DNA of 64,000 nucleotides from Craterostigma plantagineum (GCA_027422505.1 JAPQWV010001115.1:59001-123000), one strand, 5' to 3'. Shown: positions 1 through 12,314, counted from the first letter of the stretch. The notes: generated by a model not told the origin, from the letters alone. A program made the numbers and translations.

Positions 1-3000
1 TCTTCAAATTCCAGCGGTCGACGTCTTCGATCTGCGTAGCTCTTCTGTCGACTTTGTGCCGTTCTCATTCTTTCTCGTATCATAGAAATGGCTTCCGTCA
101 TTTCTCGTACGATGTCGGGGCCTAGCATTGTCCGTTCGCCAACCTCGTCCCAATGCACTGGGGATCTGCACCTACGCCCGTATAACGCCTCATACGGTGC
201 CATCCCGATGGTGACGTGGTAGCTATTATTGTAGGAGAACTCGATCAGTGGAAGGTACTTACTCCAATTTCCTTTGAAATCAAGTACACACGCTCGGAGC
301 ATGTCCTCCAGGGTCTGAATGGTTCGCTCGGACTGACCGTCCGTCTGCGGATGATAGGCGGTACTAAAAGATAGTTTCGTTCCCATCGCCTTTTGCAAGC
401 TCGTCCAGAATTTCGAAAGAAATCTGGAGTCGCGATCCGAGACTATTGAGGATGGAACGCCGTGCAGTCGCACTATTTCTTGAATATAGAGCTCCGCGTA
501 CCGTTCCATGGAAAATGTCGTGCTAATAGGTAGGAAGTGGGCGGACTTAGTGAGTCTGTCGACAATCACCCAAATCGCGTCGTGCCCTTTTGCATTCCTA
601 GGCAATCCTACTACGAAATCCATTGTAATGTTATCCCATTTCCATTCTGGAATGGGTAACGGTTGTAGGGTTCCCGCCGGCCTTTGATGCTCGGCCTTAA
701 TCTGCTGGCATGTCAGGCATTGACTCACGAAGATCGCGATGTCCTTTTTCATGCCTGGCCACCAGTAGTTTTCCTTGAGATCTCTGTACATCTTCGTTGC
801 TCCTGGATGTACCGAGTACGCCGTGGTATGTGCTTCCGTCATTATTAGCCGTCGTAGTTCGGCGTCGTCTGGTACGTACAACCGGTTCTTGAAGTATAAT
901 CGTTCGTCTCCCCGTATCATAAGGTCTCCAGTTGGTTGTCCCGGTAGTGCCTCCTTAGTCTTCGCATATAACTCGTCTGCTCCTTGCGCTGTCTTGATCT
1001 GCTCCAGCAGTGTCGGTTGCAACGTTAAGGCCGCTAGCTGCGCCTCGACTTCGCCTAACCTTACGACTTCTACTTCCAGCAGTTGCAGTTCTGCACTAAC
1101 TGCTTTTCGGCTTAAGGCATCGGCTACTATGTTCGCCTTGCCTGGGTGGTAGTTGATTACACAGTCGTAATCCTTAACTAACTCTAACCACCTCCTCTGC
1201 CTCATATTTAACTCCTTTTGTGTAAAGAAGTATTTGAGGCTCTTGTGGTCGGTGTATATCTCACACCGCTCTCCATAGAGGTAATGCCTCCAGATCTTGA
1301 GAGCAAAGACCACTGCCGCCAGTTCTAGGTCGTGCGTCGGGTAATTCTTCTCGTACTCCTTTAGTTGACGAGAGGCGTATGCTACTACATTCCCGTTCTG
1401 CATTAGCACACACCCTAACCCGTTCTTCGACGCATCGCTATAAACGGTAAACCCTCCTGTTCCCGATGGGATTGTGAGAACTGGGGCCGTCGTAAGCCTT
1501 TCCTTCAGCTCTTGGAAGCTCCGTTCACATTCTACGGTCCACTGAAAAGGCGTATTCTTCTTGGTCAGCCTCGTCAGTGTCGATGCTATCTTCGAGAAGT
1601 CCTTTATGAACTTCCTATAGTATCCTGCCAGACCGAGGAAGCTTCGTATTTCCGTCACGTTCGTCGGCCTGGGCCAATTGCTAATAGATTCTATCTTCTT
1701 CGGGTCCACTGAGATTCCCTCTCCTGATACTATGTGCCCTAAGAAGGCGACTTGGTCGAGCCAAAATTCGCACTTCTTGAACTTGGCGTATAGTTGCTTC
1801 TCCCGTAGTATTCCTAGAACTTCTCTCAGGTGTTCTTCGTGCTCCTCCTTCGTTTTCGAGTAGACTAGGATGTCATCTATGAAGACGATGACAGACCTAT
1901 CTAAGTATGGCTTGAACACCCGGTTCATTAAATCCATGAAAGCTGCGGGCGCATTAGTTAGCCCGAATGGCATCACCAAAAATTCGTAGTGGCCATAACG
2001 GGTACTAAAGGCCGTCTTCGGGACATCTTCCTTTCGGATCCTTAATTGATGATAGCCCGATCTTAAGTCGATCTTGGAGAAGACCGTTGCACCTTGCAGT
2101 TGATCGAATAGATCGTCTATCCTAGGGAGTGGGTACTTGTTCTTGATCGTCAACTTGTTCAACTCCCTGTAGTCTATGCATAGTCTCATGGATCCGTCTT
2201 TCTTTTTCACGAATAGCACCGGCGCCCCCCAAGGAGAGAAACTCGGCTGTATGAACTCCTTCTGCATGAGTTCGTCGAGTTGATCCTTTAATTCCTTCAT
2301 CTCCGTCGGTGCTAGCCGATAGGGCGTCTTAGATACTGGTGCCGCTCCAGGTACCAGATCTATAACGAACTCTATTTCCCGTTCGGGCGGTAGTCCCGGT
2401 AACTCTTCGGGAAATACGTCGGGGAAGTCCTTAACTATTGGTACTTCCTCGAGTTTCGGGGAGGCGTTCTCTTCTGACTTGATAGCGAATACCAGATAGG
2501 CTTCGCACCCTGATTTGATCAGTCGCTGAGCTTTCAACGCTGATATTCTAGAGATCATGGTCCCTTTACTAGTTCCTACGAACTTAAGGGGTTCATCTCC
2601 GTCTACGTTGAGTGTGACTATCTTGCGGTGGCAGTCTATGACAGCTCCGTACTTTGATAGCCAATCCATTCCAAGGATTACCTCATAATCATTCATGGGA
2701 ATTATTATGAGGTCTGTGGGCAGTTCCTTGTCCCCGATTACTATTGGACAATCCCGTAAAACCTGATTGGTTTGGGTGGAATTCCCGTTCGGAACTGTTA
2801 CCCTAAATTCGCACTCAGCTCGGTGAGGCGTGACTCCTACCCTCGCGACATACTTAGTAGACGCAAACGAATGGGTCGCTCCTGAGTCGACTAGAATGCA
2901 TGTGGGGGTCTGGTAAACGAGGAGGGTACCTGTCACCACGGCCGGGTTATTTTCCGCTTCTTCGGTAGTTATGGTGTAGACCCTGGCCGGTACCCTTGGA

Positions 3001-4034
3001 GGTTCTATCGGGTTCCTAGCTTGGCTTCCGGATCCATCTTCCGGACATGCCCTCGAATAATGGCCCGTCTTGCCACACTTGTAGCAAACGGCGTTCTGGG
3101 AGTTGCAGACTCCCGAGTGTCTCCGTGCGCATTTCGGGCATACGGGTAGATCCAGCTGGGGCCTACCCTGGTTGGGCTTGAACTGTGGGGGTGGTCCAGG
3201 TCGATATTGAGACCCCTGTTTCCCTTCCTGGGCCACTAATTGCCGTTTCGGATTACTTCCGCTCCCCTGCGGCCCTTGTGCGAATTTACGCTTAGCTTCT
3301 TGGGCGCGAGCTATTCTAGACTCGGCCTGCTCCGCCACGAGCGCTCTCTCAGCCACTTGTGCATACGTGGCCCCTTGTACACCCGCCATACTTACATCCC
3401 GATATAACTCGGGTTTCAGTCCTTCTATGAACCGCTCGACCTTGAGCGCGTCTGTGCTGACCATATGAGCAGCGAACCTTGAAAGCTGCTCGAACTTCCT
3501 GATGTACTCCGCCACTGTCATGGCTCCTTGGCGGAGGTTGATGAATTCGTTCATCCTTTGGGCTCTGACCGGGGCGGTGTAGTACTTTCCTCGGAAAATC
3601 TCCTTAAACCGATCCCAACTCATCGTTAGTGGATTTTCGATGGCTGAGACGGTGTCCCACCAGTGTCCGGCGCTCCCCCTTAGCAGGTAGGCAGCGCACA
3701 TGACCTTTTCCGCTTCGGGTGTGCGGCTATGCTGGAACATGTTCTCCAGCGTCCTTAGCCAGTCTTCAGCGGAGGTAGGGTCTGCAGCATCCTCGAACAG
3801 TGGAGGATTGAGCTTTCTGAACCTCTCCCCGATCATCTCAATTCGTTCCGGTGGGGGAGGTAAGTTGGCTGGTTGCCCACCAGCATTTTGCTGGATCAGC
3901 TGCTGAATCTGGGCCGATTGTTGCTGGACCAGTTCAGTCAGCTGCAGTATGGTAGCATCCCGACTGTCAGGGGGGTTATTAGTGTCCCTACCCTGATCAG
4001 ATTCCCTGCTTCCTTCTCCTCTAAGTCTTACCAT
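1..4034 (-). CDS. gag-pol: Gag-Pol polyprotein of element A, 3' end outside window
   Basis: Open from the ATG at 4034 to the window edge, 1344 codons without a stop. Order of domains: retrotransposon gag (about residues 65-250), a CX2CX4HX4C zinc knuckle (about 317-330) preceded by a degenerate second Cys/His motif, aspartic protease with a DSGA active site (about 383), reverse transcriptase with FIDD (about 718-721), RNase H (about 863-975), and integrase with HHCC zinc finger (about 1069-1109) and catalytic D, D, E (about 1139, 1200, 1236; spacing X60 and X35). It makes the particle protein and enzymes for reverse transcription and integration. The codon after the zinc finger, a stop in element C, is AAG (Lys) here. 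Of the three copies this is the only one with no visible lesion, but its C-terminus and chromodomain are not in the window. The ATG is the first after the primer site and matches element C. Confidence 0.93.
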   Translation of the reverse strand, partial: MVRLRGEGSRESDQGRDTNNPPDSRDATILQLTELVQQQSAQIQQLIQQNAGGQPANLPPPPERIEMIGERFRKLNPPLFEDAADPTSAEDWLRTLENMFQHSRTPEAEKVMCAAYLLRGSAGHWWDTVSAIENPLTMSWDRFKEIFRGKYYTAPVRAQRMNEFINLRQGAMTVAEYIRKFEQLSRFAAHMVSTDALKVERFIEGLKPELYRDVSMAGVQGATYAQVAERALVAEQAESRIARAQEAKRKFAQGPQGSGSNPKRQLVAQEGKQGSQYRPGPPPQFKPNQGRPQLDLPVCPKCARRHSGVCNSQNAVCYKCGKTGHYSRACPEDGSGSQARNPIEPPRVPARVYTITTEEAENNPAVVTGTLLVYQTPTCILVDSGATHSFASTKYVARVGVTPHRAECEFRVTVPNGNSTQTNQVLRDCPIVIGDKELPTDLIIIPMNDYEVILGMDWLSKYGAVIDCHRKIVTLNVDGDEPLKFVGTSKGTMISRISALKAQRLIKSGCEAYLVFAIKSEENASPKLEEVPIVKDFPDVFPEELPGLPPEREIEFVIDLVPGAAPVSKTPYRLAPTEMKELKDQLDELMQKEFIQPSFSPWGAPVLFVKKKDGSMRLCIDYRELNKLTIKNKYPLPRIDDLFDQLQGATVFSKIDLRSGYHQLRIRKEDVPKTAFSTRYGHYEFLVMPFGLTNAPAAFMDLMNRVFKPYLDRSVIVFIDDILVYSKTKEEHEEHLREVLGILREKQLYAKFKKCEFWLDQVAFLGHIVSGEGISVDPKKIESISNWPRPTNVTEIRSFLGLAGYYRKFIKDFSKIASTLTRLTKKNTPFQWTVECERSFQELKERLTTAPVLTIPSGTGGFTVYSDASKNGLGCVLMQNGNVVAYASRQLKEYEKNYPTHDLELAAVVFALKIWRHYLYGERCEIYTDHKSLKYFFTQKELNMRQRRWLELVKDYDCVINYHPGKANIVADALSRKAVSAELQLLEVEVVRLGEVEAQLAALTLQPTLLEQIKTAQGADELYAKTKEALPGQPTGDLMIRGDERLYFKNRLYVPDDAELRRLIMTEAHTTAYSVHPGATKMYRDLKENYWWPGMKKDIAIFVSQCLTCQQIKAEHQRPAGTLQPLPIPEWKWDNITMDFVVGLPRNAKGHDAIWVIVDRLTKSAHFLPISTTFSMERYAELYIQEIVRLHGVPSSIVSDRDSRFLSKFWTSLQKAMGTKLSFSTAYHPQTDGQSERTIQTLEDMLRACVLDFKGNWSKYLPLIEFSYNNSYHVTIGMAPYEALYGRRCRSPVHWDEVGERTMLGPDIVREMTEAISMIRERMRTAQSRQKSYADRRRRPLEFE

Positions 4035-4175
4035 TTTCTCAACCTATCCTGATAATTCCTAAGGCCAATAAATCAAACCATACAATAAATTCACATAACA
4101 TCGTACTTACAAGCAAGGTCGCTTCCGCGCTTTTGACTGTGTGTGTATGGACAGTCTGCAGGACCTGTGACCGAA
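4035..4175 (-). other. 5' leader of element A
   Basis: Untranslated stretch between the primer-binding site and the gag-pol ATG, about 140 bp. It is nearly identical to the matching stretch of element C. No separate coding or structural feature was recognised. Confidence 0.7.
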
Positions 4176-4187
4176 GCTCTGATACCA
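4176..4187 (-). other. Primer-binding site of element A (tRNA-iMet)
   Basis: Minus strand reads TGGTATCAGAGC, complementary to the 3' end of plant initiator methionine tRNA, three bases inside the LTR end. This is the classical minus-strand priming site of plant LTR retrotransposons. Confidence 0.95.
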
Positions 4188-4750
4188 CTCTGTCAGGACC
4201 CGTCGTCCCGCCCTCGTATTCCGTTCTAATTCTAGTGTTAATGCTTTGGTATTGTGCGAATACGTAAAAATGTGAATAAAATTTTTCATTTTAAAAATGC
4301 AAGCGGAAATCTTATATACATGTCAAAAGAGTGTTTTACATCGTTCGACATCTTCATCATGCCTATGTCTGCAAAATACAAGTGTACGTGTGTGTGTGCA
4401 GCCAAAAGCTCCCTATGCGCCCGGCCTTCACAGGTCGTCATCCATACACACACTCCCACCTCAAAAGCGGTCGGACTGGGTCAAAAGATCGGCCTTGCAT
4501 AAAAGTCAGATCACGTACCGTGATCGTCAGTACCTACAACACGTAACATAAATAATGAGCCACCGAGGCTCAGTAAGCAGAAATTATGCATGAATGCACG
4601 TGTCCTAACGGACGACAATCCACGTCGTCGTTTTCTAACGCTCGTACTCTTTTTCTCATACTCGTACTCTTTTCTTTCGCTCTTACTCTTCTTCTTATAC
4701 TCTCATTACTTACGGGCCCTCGGCTTTCATTTCCCCAGCCTCTTATTCCA

Positions 4751-4945
4751 CCTTATCGTACGGGGTATTTACCCAGCCTCTTATTCAGGCCTTATCGTAC
4801 GGGGTATTTACCCAGCCTCTTATTCAGGCCTTATCGTACGGGGTATTTACCCAGCCTCTTATTTAGGCCTTATCGTACGGGGTATTTACCCAGCCTCTTA
4901 TTCAGGCCTTATCGTACGGGGTATTTACCCGGCCTCTTATTCAGG
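4751..4945 (-). repeat. 39-bp minisatellite in LTR A
   Basis: Five consecutive 39-bp copies start at 4751, 4790, 4829, 4868 and 4907 (plus-strand copies begin CCTTATCGTACGGGG), followed by a broken copy. The period is a multiple of three, which explains the repetitive open frames here; they are not taken as genes. Confidence 0.9.
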
Positions 4946-5464
4946 CCTTAAAGGCTGCATAAGGGAAGCCGTGACTCTTCATTCGAGTCGACACAAACGC
5001 CAATATCGGCGAATATACGTCGCTCACAGGCGATCTTATGCACGCTCATGCCTTACTCCTTACGTTCTACTCATGCGTGCAAGTGCTCATGTTATGCTCA
5101 TATACATATGCAATTCATACTAGCATGCATAGAATTAATTCATATCATACGTACGCATTTCCTAGAAAATACACGAGCACGTAATTCACATACTTGGACG
5201 CAGGCAAGTTACGTGTCATAGTTGAATTTCTACTTACCTGTCGTCCGGGCGAAGTTAGTATTTTCCCCGTTTGCTCCTAACGTACGACCTTTTATCATAA
5301 AATTATTATATCAGTACATTATCTAAATATTGGTTAGTTATGTTTTTGAAAAGTGTTAAAATATTTTCCTTAATATTGTTCGTAAAGATCTCGCTATGTG
5401 TTTCCGAGATTACTCATGATATACCAATGTCGAGATATACTTCGACTTCATGCTTAAGATTTGG

Positions 5465-6475
5465 ACATTTTGTTAGTTCTCGACATTTTATTCGGTTATA
5501 AGGTCTCGACATTTACATGATCTGAGACCTCGACATTTTCTACTTAATTCTACTCGACATCGATCTCGACTTTGTCGATATTTGACTCGACATTTTCATC
5601 TCTTTTCCTCTCGGTATTCAACTCGGCATTTATACCTTTCATTCGACATTTTATCTAGTTAGGAGGTTCCGATATTTTTGTGGGTATGAACTCGACATTT
5701 AATTAAATTAGGGTCTCGACATTTATGGTTAGAAACGTCGACATGAACTCGCACGGGCCTCGACATTTATAAAATGTCGATATGTTCGTTATTTCGACAT
5801 TTCATATAACATTCGACATTTTGCCTTTCGACATTTGAGACGAAAAAGTCGACATGAGCTCGACATTTTATGTATCATTCGACATCTACCCTAATAAGAT
5901 GACTCGACATTATTCCTAACAAAGCTTCGACATTTTGATTCTTATTAGGGTTTCGACATCTTAGCTCGACATCTATCCAACAACATTTCCTTGGCATGGT
6001 TTCGATATTTTTCATTTGGAAATGTCGACATGAACTTTCATGTATCACGACATTTATAAAATGTCGATATATATTTCGTCGACATCTCATGCGACATTTC
6101 GACATTTTGAAGAAAATGTCGACATGACTCAACATGATTCGACATTTTCATTGGTTCTCGATATTTCCTCTAGTTCGACATTCTTCATAACTTCGACATT
6201 TTTCCTCGATCTATCAACGTTATATCTCGACATTTTGGACTAAAATATCGACATGAACTCCTCGTAAATCTCGACTTCTTACTCGACATTATATTTCGAC
6301 ATTTAAATTAGAAAATGTCGACATGCATTTCACATGACCCTCGACATTTCGTTCGACATTGAATTAGAAAATGTTGACATTTATCCTTTGTTTCGACATT
6401 TTTAGTTCTAACGTCTCGACATTTATACTCAATTCTGCTCGACATTTTCCTTAGTTTGTCCCGACATTTATCATC
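5465..6475 (-). repeat. Dispersed AAATGTCGA motif field in LTR A
   Basis: About 1 kb packed with dozens of copies of TCGACATTT (plus strand; AAATGTCGA on the element strand) at irregular 15-60 bp spacing, some as the palindrome TGTCGACA. Spacing is too irregular for a simple tandem repeat. The same motif in the same sense fills the LTRs of B and C. Confidence 0.85.
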
Positions 6476-7316
6476 ATCTTCATCCCGTCGAACTCAGTTC
6501 CATAGCTTATTCTACCTAGCCTTCTAAGTTCTAAATCGCACCTTAAGCCATTTGCTAGCTAGTTTGTCCGAATAGAGACTCTATCATGAATTCATCTCGC
6601 ATTTTAGGGTTCTTTCGACATTATTTTTCAACTTCTTACATTTAAGTTCATTAATGATCTCCAACTACACCTAGGGTATGAATTTAAAGCTTAATAAGGG
6701 TGTTTACTTACCAACTTCGGTTTTCAAGCTCCTTGGTTCGAAATTTGGCTCGGCTTCTTCCCTTCTCCTTTCTTCTTGCTCTTTCGTTATTTTTGTTGGG
6801 TGTCGATGGTTAGAGAGTGAAATTTAGGGATTTGGGTTGTTGGTTTAGATATTTTATCTTGCATTTTGATTGGATAAGGTATGGCTTTTCCCACTTTTGG
6901 GAAACTTGTCTATTATTTGGGCCTTTCTTTCAAATTGGGCCTAAATGTTGATTTCTAACCTAACAACCATTAATCCTAGCCCACTCTACCATTTTCCATT
7001 TCCTAAAATTTACCCTTCCAAATTAGGGTTCATAATGGACATAAAATCGATAGCGCGTAATTGCATGAAATTTCTCGTAATTTTCACATAAGCACATAAA
7101 ATACACGCCATTATCATGAAATCAAGTAAAGCATACGCTTAATTTATTGGCCGACCTAATTTCCGGGGACCGGGGTCCTACAAAAATACGGAGCACTATT
7201 CATGTGATTTTTCGCGAAATTGAGATTTGAAAAATCCATAGGTGTTGAGAGTGGAAAGTAACACCGCCACTTCATTGCAAAATTAATACCTGATGGATGT
7301 TATTACGGGTAAAAAG

Positions 7317-7436
7317 GGTGGTGCAACATGAGGACTTCCCAAGGGGTCACCCATCCTAGTACTACTCTCGCCCAAGCACGGTTAACTTCGGAGATCTGAT
7401 GGGATCCAGTGCATTAGTGCTGGTATGATGGCACCC
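7317..7436 (-). rRNA. 5S rRNA: 5S rRNA gene
   Basis: 120 bp, T-class. Start altered to GGGTGCCATC and the A box reads GTTAACCGTG instead of GTTAAGCGTG, so activity is uncertain. Confidence 0.93.
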
Positions 7437-7713
7437 GTATAGTTAATTGAGCGTAGTCGTTTTGCTTGTATTGGTGAAAATGTAATGAAAGTATGCAACA
7501 AAGATCGGCGCATTGCTCGGGAACCACGCCAGTTCGTGAACGTTGCCGTCCTAGATGTCGCGTATTTCAACGAAATATATATAATACGGAGCACTATTCA
7601 TGTCATTTTTCACGAAATTGTGATTTGAAAAATCCATAGGTGTTGAGAGTGGAAAGTAACACCGCCACTTCATTGCAAAATTAATACCCGAGGGATGTTA
7701 TCACGGGTAAAAG

Positions 7714-7831
7714 GGTGGTGCAACATGAGGACTTCCCAAGGGGTCACCCATCCTAGTACTACTCTCGTCCAAGCACGCTTATTCGGAGTTCTGATGGGAT
7801 CCGGTGCATTAGTGCTGGTATGATCGCAACC
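7714..7831 (-). rRNA. 5S rRNA: 5S rRNA gene, 2-nt deletion
   Basis: 118 bp, T-class. Two bases are lost inside the A box (CGAATAAGCG) and the start is GGTTGCGATC. Probably a poor Pol III template. Confidence 0.88.
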
Positions 7832-8110
7832 GTATAGTTAATTGACCGTGGTCGTTTTGCTTGTATTGGTGAAAATGTAATGAAAGTATGCAACAAAGAT
7901 CGGCGCATTGCTCGGGAACCACGCCAGTTCGTGAACGTCGCAGTGCTAAATGTCACGTATTTTCAACGAAATATATATAGTACGGAGCACAATTCATGTG
8001 ATTTTTAACAAAATTATATTTGCAAAATCCATAGGTGCTGAGAGTGGAAAGTAACACCGTCAGTTCATTGCAAATTTAATACCCGAGGGATGTTATCACC
8101 CGTAAAAAAG

Positions 8111-8230
8111 GTGGGTGCAACACGAGGACTTCCCAGGGGGTCACCCATCCTAGTACTACTCTCGCCCAAGCACGCTTAACTTCGGAGATCTGATGGGATC
8201 CGGTGCATTAGTGCTGGTATGATCGCACCC
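8111..8230 (-). rRNA. 5S rRNA: 5S rRNA gene
   Basis: 120 bp, C-class, with standard start and A box; carries the CAGATCTCCG variant ahead of the A box. Confidence 0.97.
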
Positions 8231-8510
8231 GTATAGTTAATTGAGCGTAGTCGTTTTGCTTGTATTGGTGAAAATGTAATGAAAGTATGCAACAAAGATC
8301 GGTGCATTGCTCGGGAACCACGCCAGTTCGTGAACGTTGCCGTCCTAGATATCGCGTATTTCAACGACATATATATAAAATACGGAGCACTATTCATGTG
8401 ATTTTTCGCGAAATTGAGATTTGAAAAATCCATAGGTGTTGAGAGTGGAAAGTAACACCGCCACTTCATTGCAAAATTAATACCTGATGGATGTTATTAC
8501 GGGTAAAAAG

Positions 8511-8630
8511 GGTGGTGCAACATGAGGACTTCCCAAGGGGTCACCCATCCTAGTACTACTCTCGCCCAAGCACGCTTAACATCGGAGTTCTGATGGGATC
8601 CGGTGCATTAGTGCTGGTATGATCGCACCC
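8511..8630 (-). rRNA. 5S rRNA: 5S rRNA gene
   Basis: 120 bp, T-class. One change just ahead of the A box (CTCCGATGTTAAG). Confidence 0.96.
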
Positions 8631-8909
8631 GTATAGTTAATTGACCGTAGTCGTTTTGCTTGTACTGGTGAAAATGTAATGAAAGTATGCAACCAAGATC
8701 AGCGCATTGCTCGGAAACCACGCCTGTTCGTGAACGTCGCAGTGCTAAATGTCGCGTATTTTCAACGAAATATATATAGTACGGAGCACAATTCATGTGA
8801 TTTTTTACAAAATTATATTTGCAAAATCCATAGGTGTTGAGAGTGGAAAGTAACACAGTCAGTTCATTGCAAATTTAATACCCGAGGGATGTTATCACCC
8901 GTAAAAAAG

Positions 8910-9029
8910 GTGGGTGCAACACGAGGACTTCCCAGGGGGTCACCCATCCTAGTACTACTCTCGCCCAAGCACGCTTAACTTCGGAGATCTGATGGGATCC
9001 GGTGCATTAGTGCTGGTATGATCGCACCC
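8910..9029 (-). rRNA. 5S rRNA: 5S rRNA gene
   Basis: 120 bp, C-class. The base at -1 is T rather than the usual C. Confidence 0.96.
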
Positions 9030-9309
9030 ATATAGTTAATTGAGCGTAGTCGTTTTGCTTGTATTGGTGAAAATGTAATGAAAGTATGCAACAAAGATCG
9101 GCGCATTGCTCGGGAACCACGCCAGTTCGTGAACGTTGCCGTCCTAGATATCGCATATTTCAACGACATATATATAAAATACGGAGCACTATTTATGTGA
9201 TTTTTTGCGAAATTGAGATTTGAAAAATCCATAGGTGTTGAGAGTGGAAAGTAACACCGCCACTTCATTGCAAAATTAATACCCGAGGGATGTTATTACG
9301 GGTAAAAAG

Positions 9310-9429
9310 GGTGGTGCAACATGAGGACTTCCCAAGGGGTCACCCATCCTAGTACTACTCTCGCCCAAGCACGCTTAACTTCGGAGTTCTGATGGGATCC
9401 GGTGCATTAGTGCTGGTATGATCGCACCC
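9310..9429 (-). rRNA. 5S rRNA: 5S rRNA gene
   Basis: 120 bp, T-class, with no change seen in the internal promoter. Confidence 0.97.
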
Positions 9430-9708
9430 GTATAGTTAATTGACCGTAGTCATTTTGCTTGTACTGGTGAAAATGTAATGAAAGTATGCAACCAAGATCG
9501 GCGCATTGCTCGGAAACCACGCCTGTTCGTGAACGTCGCAGTGCTAAATGTCGCGTATTTTCAACGAAATATATATAGTACGGAGCACAATTCATGTGAT
9601 TTTTTACAAAATTATATTTGCAAAATCCATAGGTGTCGAGAGTGGAAAGTAACACCGTCAGTTCATTGCAAATTTAATACCCGAGGGATGTTATCACGCG
9701 TAAAAAAG

Positions 9709-9799
9709 GTGGGTGCAACACGAGGACTTCCCAAGGGGTCACCCATCCTAGTACTACTCTTGCCCAAGCACGGTTAACTTCGGAGATCTGATGGGATCC
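9709..9799 (-). pseudogene. 5S rRNA: 5S rRNA gene, 3' part, split by element B
   Basis: Gene positions 30-120 of a C-class gene; positions 1-29 lie at 20530-20558 on the far side of element B. The two parts sum to exactly 120 bp once the GATCC duplication is counted once. The internal promoter is in this part, but the natural start is now replaced by LTR sequence. Confidence 0.95.
9795..9799. repeat. Target-site duplication of B, left copy
   Basis: GATCC directly before the TG of the 5' LTR, matched by GATCC at 20525-20529. Five bases is the usual size for Ty3/gypsy integrase. Confidence 0.95.
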
Positions 9800-10479
9800 T
9801 GTAGCACCCGGGTTCCCCGTAAGTATTTAGGGCCAATAAATTAGCAAAATGTGACTTCGTGATTTATGTGCATTAAGGTGAATTATGTGCATAAACGTGA
9901 TTTACGTGCTCATTAAGTGAAGCTTCGTGTTTTACGAAATTGGGTGCAATTAAATGGTGCTAAGTGACCCTTAATTTATCTAGCAATTTTCGAAAATAGA
10001 CTATAATTTTAGTGGGCTAGGTTTAAAATTAGGCCCAATATTGATTTAGGCCCAAACCACAAATAAAACAATTTAGGGACAAACTTCCCAAAAATAGGGA
10101 GTGCCCACGCCACCCCACACTTTATCTACCATAAGCTAAAGAAAATATCTAAGTTAATTATTCAAAACTCCACACCCACACTTGAAAGCCAACGAAAGGA
10201 AGAAGAAGAGAAGGAGGAAGCTGAGACGGATTTTCGAACCCAAAGCACTCCAAGAAGTTGAAGATCGAAATTGGTAAGTAAAGCTAGCTTCTAAACTAAT
10301 TCGACATCTTGTATCAAGATTAGTTAGTTAAACATGTTTAGGGTTAGAAGATTTCCGAGACGAGGGAGCCATAAATTCGTGTTAAATGTTCTAAAGGTAG
10401 AGGAGAGGTTTAGAGCTTGAAATTCTAGGGAACAAGCTAAGAATCTCGTTCGGTAGGGATAAAGAATCGAAGATGATGA

Positions 10480-11520
10480 AAATGTCGAAAACACCATGTC
10501 GAATGGTTAGGAAAAATGTCGATATAAAAGTCGAGGCAAATAGTAAATGTCGAGGTTGAGATTAAAATGCATGTCGACATTTCCATAAAATGTCGAAGCA
10601 TAAATGTCGAGGCCTCTATCCGGGTAAATGTCGAAATGAAAGGAATAAAATGTCGAGCTAGAAGTTGATATAAATGTCGAAACCCTCATAGGAAAAAGAT
10701 GTCGAGACATCCTAAGGTAAAATGTCGAGATGTTAAAACAAGATGTCGAGCTTCATAAAATGTCGAGACCCAAGACAAAAATGTCGGCATGTTGAATAAG
10801 ATGTCGACTTAGCATGTCGATATTTTACACTATATAAATGTCGAGACCTTCACATATGTTATATCGAGATTTAGGGTTAATAATATGTCGAATGATAGAA
10901 TGCCGAGTAAAATGTCGAAACGCTAAAAAGGGGATGTCGAACTGTTAGGATAAATGTCGAATGATAGCTAAAATGTCGAGCTTACATATCGAGATTTATA
11001 TAATGTCGAGATGTCTAACGATAAATGTCGAAACCCTCAAAATGTCGAAGTGTTAAGGAGAAATGTCGAAACCTTGTTAGGAAATATGTCGAGACCTATG
11101 TTGAATTTATGTCTATATATATCATATCGAGATTTTTGTAATGTCGAACGAAATTAAGAACAAAATGTCGAGATCTTTAAATCGTTTAAATGTCGAGATT
11201 TCTAAATGTCGAGGCCCTTTAATAAAATGTCGAAATGACAAAGTAAAATGTCGAAACTTGAAAATGTCGAGATCCTCAAATAACTCAAATGTCGAAATCT
11301 TTGAGAAAATGTCGAAGTGAAGTTCGAAGATTTGCTTCCAGTATCGACATTTGATATAAGAAATGTCGAAGATCATGTTAAAATGTATATCGACATTTTG
11401 TTTAAAATATCGAAGCACATGGCACGATTTTGAATTCGTAGGAACCCAAGATTTATCCACATGCCGAGATTAAGTATGGAATCGAGATTTTCTTTATAAT
11501 GTCGAGATTTAATTTAACCA
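10480..11520 (+). repeat. Dispersed AAATGTCGA motif field, 5' LTR B
   Basis: Dozens of AAATGTCGA copies, nearly all in the same sense on the element strand, separated by unrelated AT-rich sequence. Occasional palindromic TGTCGACA occurs near 10573. The intervening sequence does not visibly match the motif fields of A and C. Confidence 0.85.
10831..10838 (+). promoter_or_regulatory. Possible TATA box in LTR B
   Basis: TATATAAA inside the motif field, repeated in the 3' LTR at 18530-18537. It is the best TATA-like match noticed, but the LTR is AT-rich and another match (TATATATA near 11113) exists, so the transcription start is not established. Confidence 0.2.
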
Positions 11521-12009
11521 ACGACTCGAAATCTATTTTAACCCATGATGTACATATAGGGCTTGAAGATTAACATACTTAAACCATTAAATAAAATAGC
11601 GCACTGACACCAATATTTCATGCCTAAGGTCGGGACTTAGGAACACCTACGGGTCAGGTGACTGCTAACCTACGGACAACAAGTAAGTAGAAATCCAACT
11701 ACAACACACAAGTTGTGTTACGTGCCCAAATTGCGTGATTAAATGCCTACGTGTTTTTATGAATTTCGTAAATTGATTGAAGTATTTAAATGTGGTAAGT
11801 CTATGTTGCATTTACCTGCATCTGCATATGCATACTCACGTGCACACACGAACTCGTGAGGGAGGGTCGTGGGGTTGAGTGTGCATACCATTATGACGCT
11901 TGTATGCGACTAAGACCCGCCGATATAGGCCGGTGTGTCGACTCGTAGTTGAGTCATGGACGACTTCTATGGCACCCTATATGGCGTACGACGCCGATTA
12001 TTATTGAGG

Positions 12010-12235
12010 CAGGAGGAGCGACCCAGGAAGGAGCGACCTAGCTATGCTAGCGTAGGCTAACTAGCGTAGGCAACTGCCCTATTTGCGGAAGGAGCGACCT
12101 GGAAGGAGCAACCTAGGGGGAATCCTAGCGTAGGCTACCAGCGTGGGCTACCGTATGACAGAGGGGACGACTTGGGAGGGTGCGACCTAGGGAGACCTAG
12201 CGTAGGCTACCCAGCGTGGGTCGCTGTCACGATCC
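12010..12235 (+). repeat. Degenerate GC-rich repeats in LTR B
   Basis: Interleaved copies of AGGAGCGACC, GACCTAG and CTAGCGTAGGCTAC in a zone markedly GC-richer than the rest of the LTR. The same block occurs in the 3' LTR near 19707-19930. Confidence 0.7.
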
Positions 12236-12314
12236 TATTGAGGACATTTGAGATCATAGTGGTGCATAGTAAGTGCGTCGCGGGCCCTGAGTGATACTAG
12301 TATGAGTACTAGGA

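Larger units (their letters stand above)
1..7182 (-). mobile_element. LTR retrotransposon A (Ty3/gypsy chromovirus), partial
   Basis: Minus-strand element running off the left window edge. In element order one sees a 5' LTR (7182 down to 4191), a 3-bp gap, a tRNA-iMet primer site, a short leader, and gag-pol from the ATG at 4034 to position 1. The 3' end of pol, the polypurine tract and the 3' LTR lie outside. The LTR starts TGTAGGACC and ends CCTGACA, the usual TG...CA limits. The right flank (AAAATACGG) is 5S spacer sequence, so the element sits in the spacer of a minus-strand 5S unit; its target duplication cannot be checked because the left flank is missing. Coding sequence is collinear with element C without net indels (window base 1 matches 39037), so A and C are one family. 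Tekay/Del clade is likely from the polyprotein type, tRNA-Met primer and 3-kb LTRs, but this is inference. Confidence 0.95.
4191..7182 (-). repeat. 5' LTR of element A
   Basis: About 2.99 kb, bounded by TG and CA. Read on the element strand, the last ~1.05 kb (4191-5240, R/U5 side) is close to the LTRs of element C. The first ~1.9 kb (U3 side) is only poorly alignable with C apart from the terminal ~45 bp and shared short motifs. It holds a 39-bp minisatellite and a dense field of AAATGTCGA-like motifs. The other LTR is outside the window. Confidence 0.93.
7183..9799 (-). repeat. 5S rDNA tandem array, first minus-strand block
   Basis: Six full units and part of a seventh, repeating every ~398 bp. 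Each has a ~120-bp 5S gene read on the minus strand and an AT-rich spacer of ~278 bp containing a TATATATA tract about 150 bp upstream of the gene. Internal promoter elements recognisable in the genes are the A box near gene position 50, the intermediate element near 67 and the C box near 80-97. A T run of 5-7 follows most genes as the Pol III terminator. T- and C-class genes alternate. The left limit is the LTR of A, the right limit the target duplication of B. Confidence 0.96.

Noticed and set aside
775..1863. Plus-strand open frames across 775-1863 and their copies at 39811-40899.
   Set aside because: Antisense shadows of the reverse transcriptase/RNase H part of gag-pol on the minus strand.
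4586..5123. Open frames of 121-199 codons with a repeated 13-residue unit in LTRs A and C.
   Set aside because: Translation of the 39-bp minisatellite in two overlapping frames; copy number varies between LTRs and no coding signal other than length is present.
10507..10710. Open frames on the minus strand of LTR B, and similar ones in LTRs A and C.
   Set aside because: They lie in the AAATGTCGA motif field and their composition simply reflects the motif; antisense to the element, without start context or known domain.
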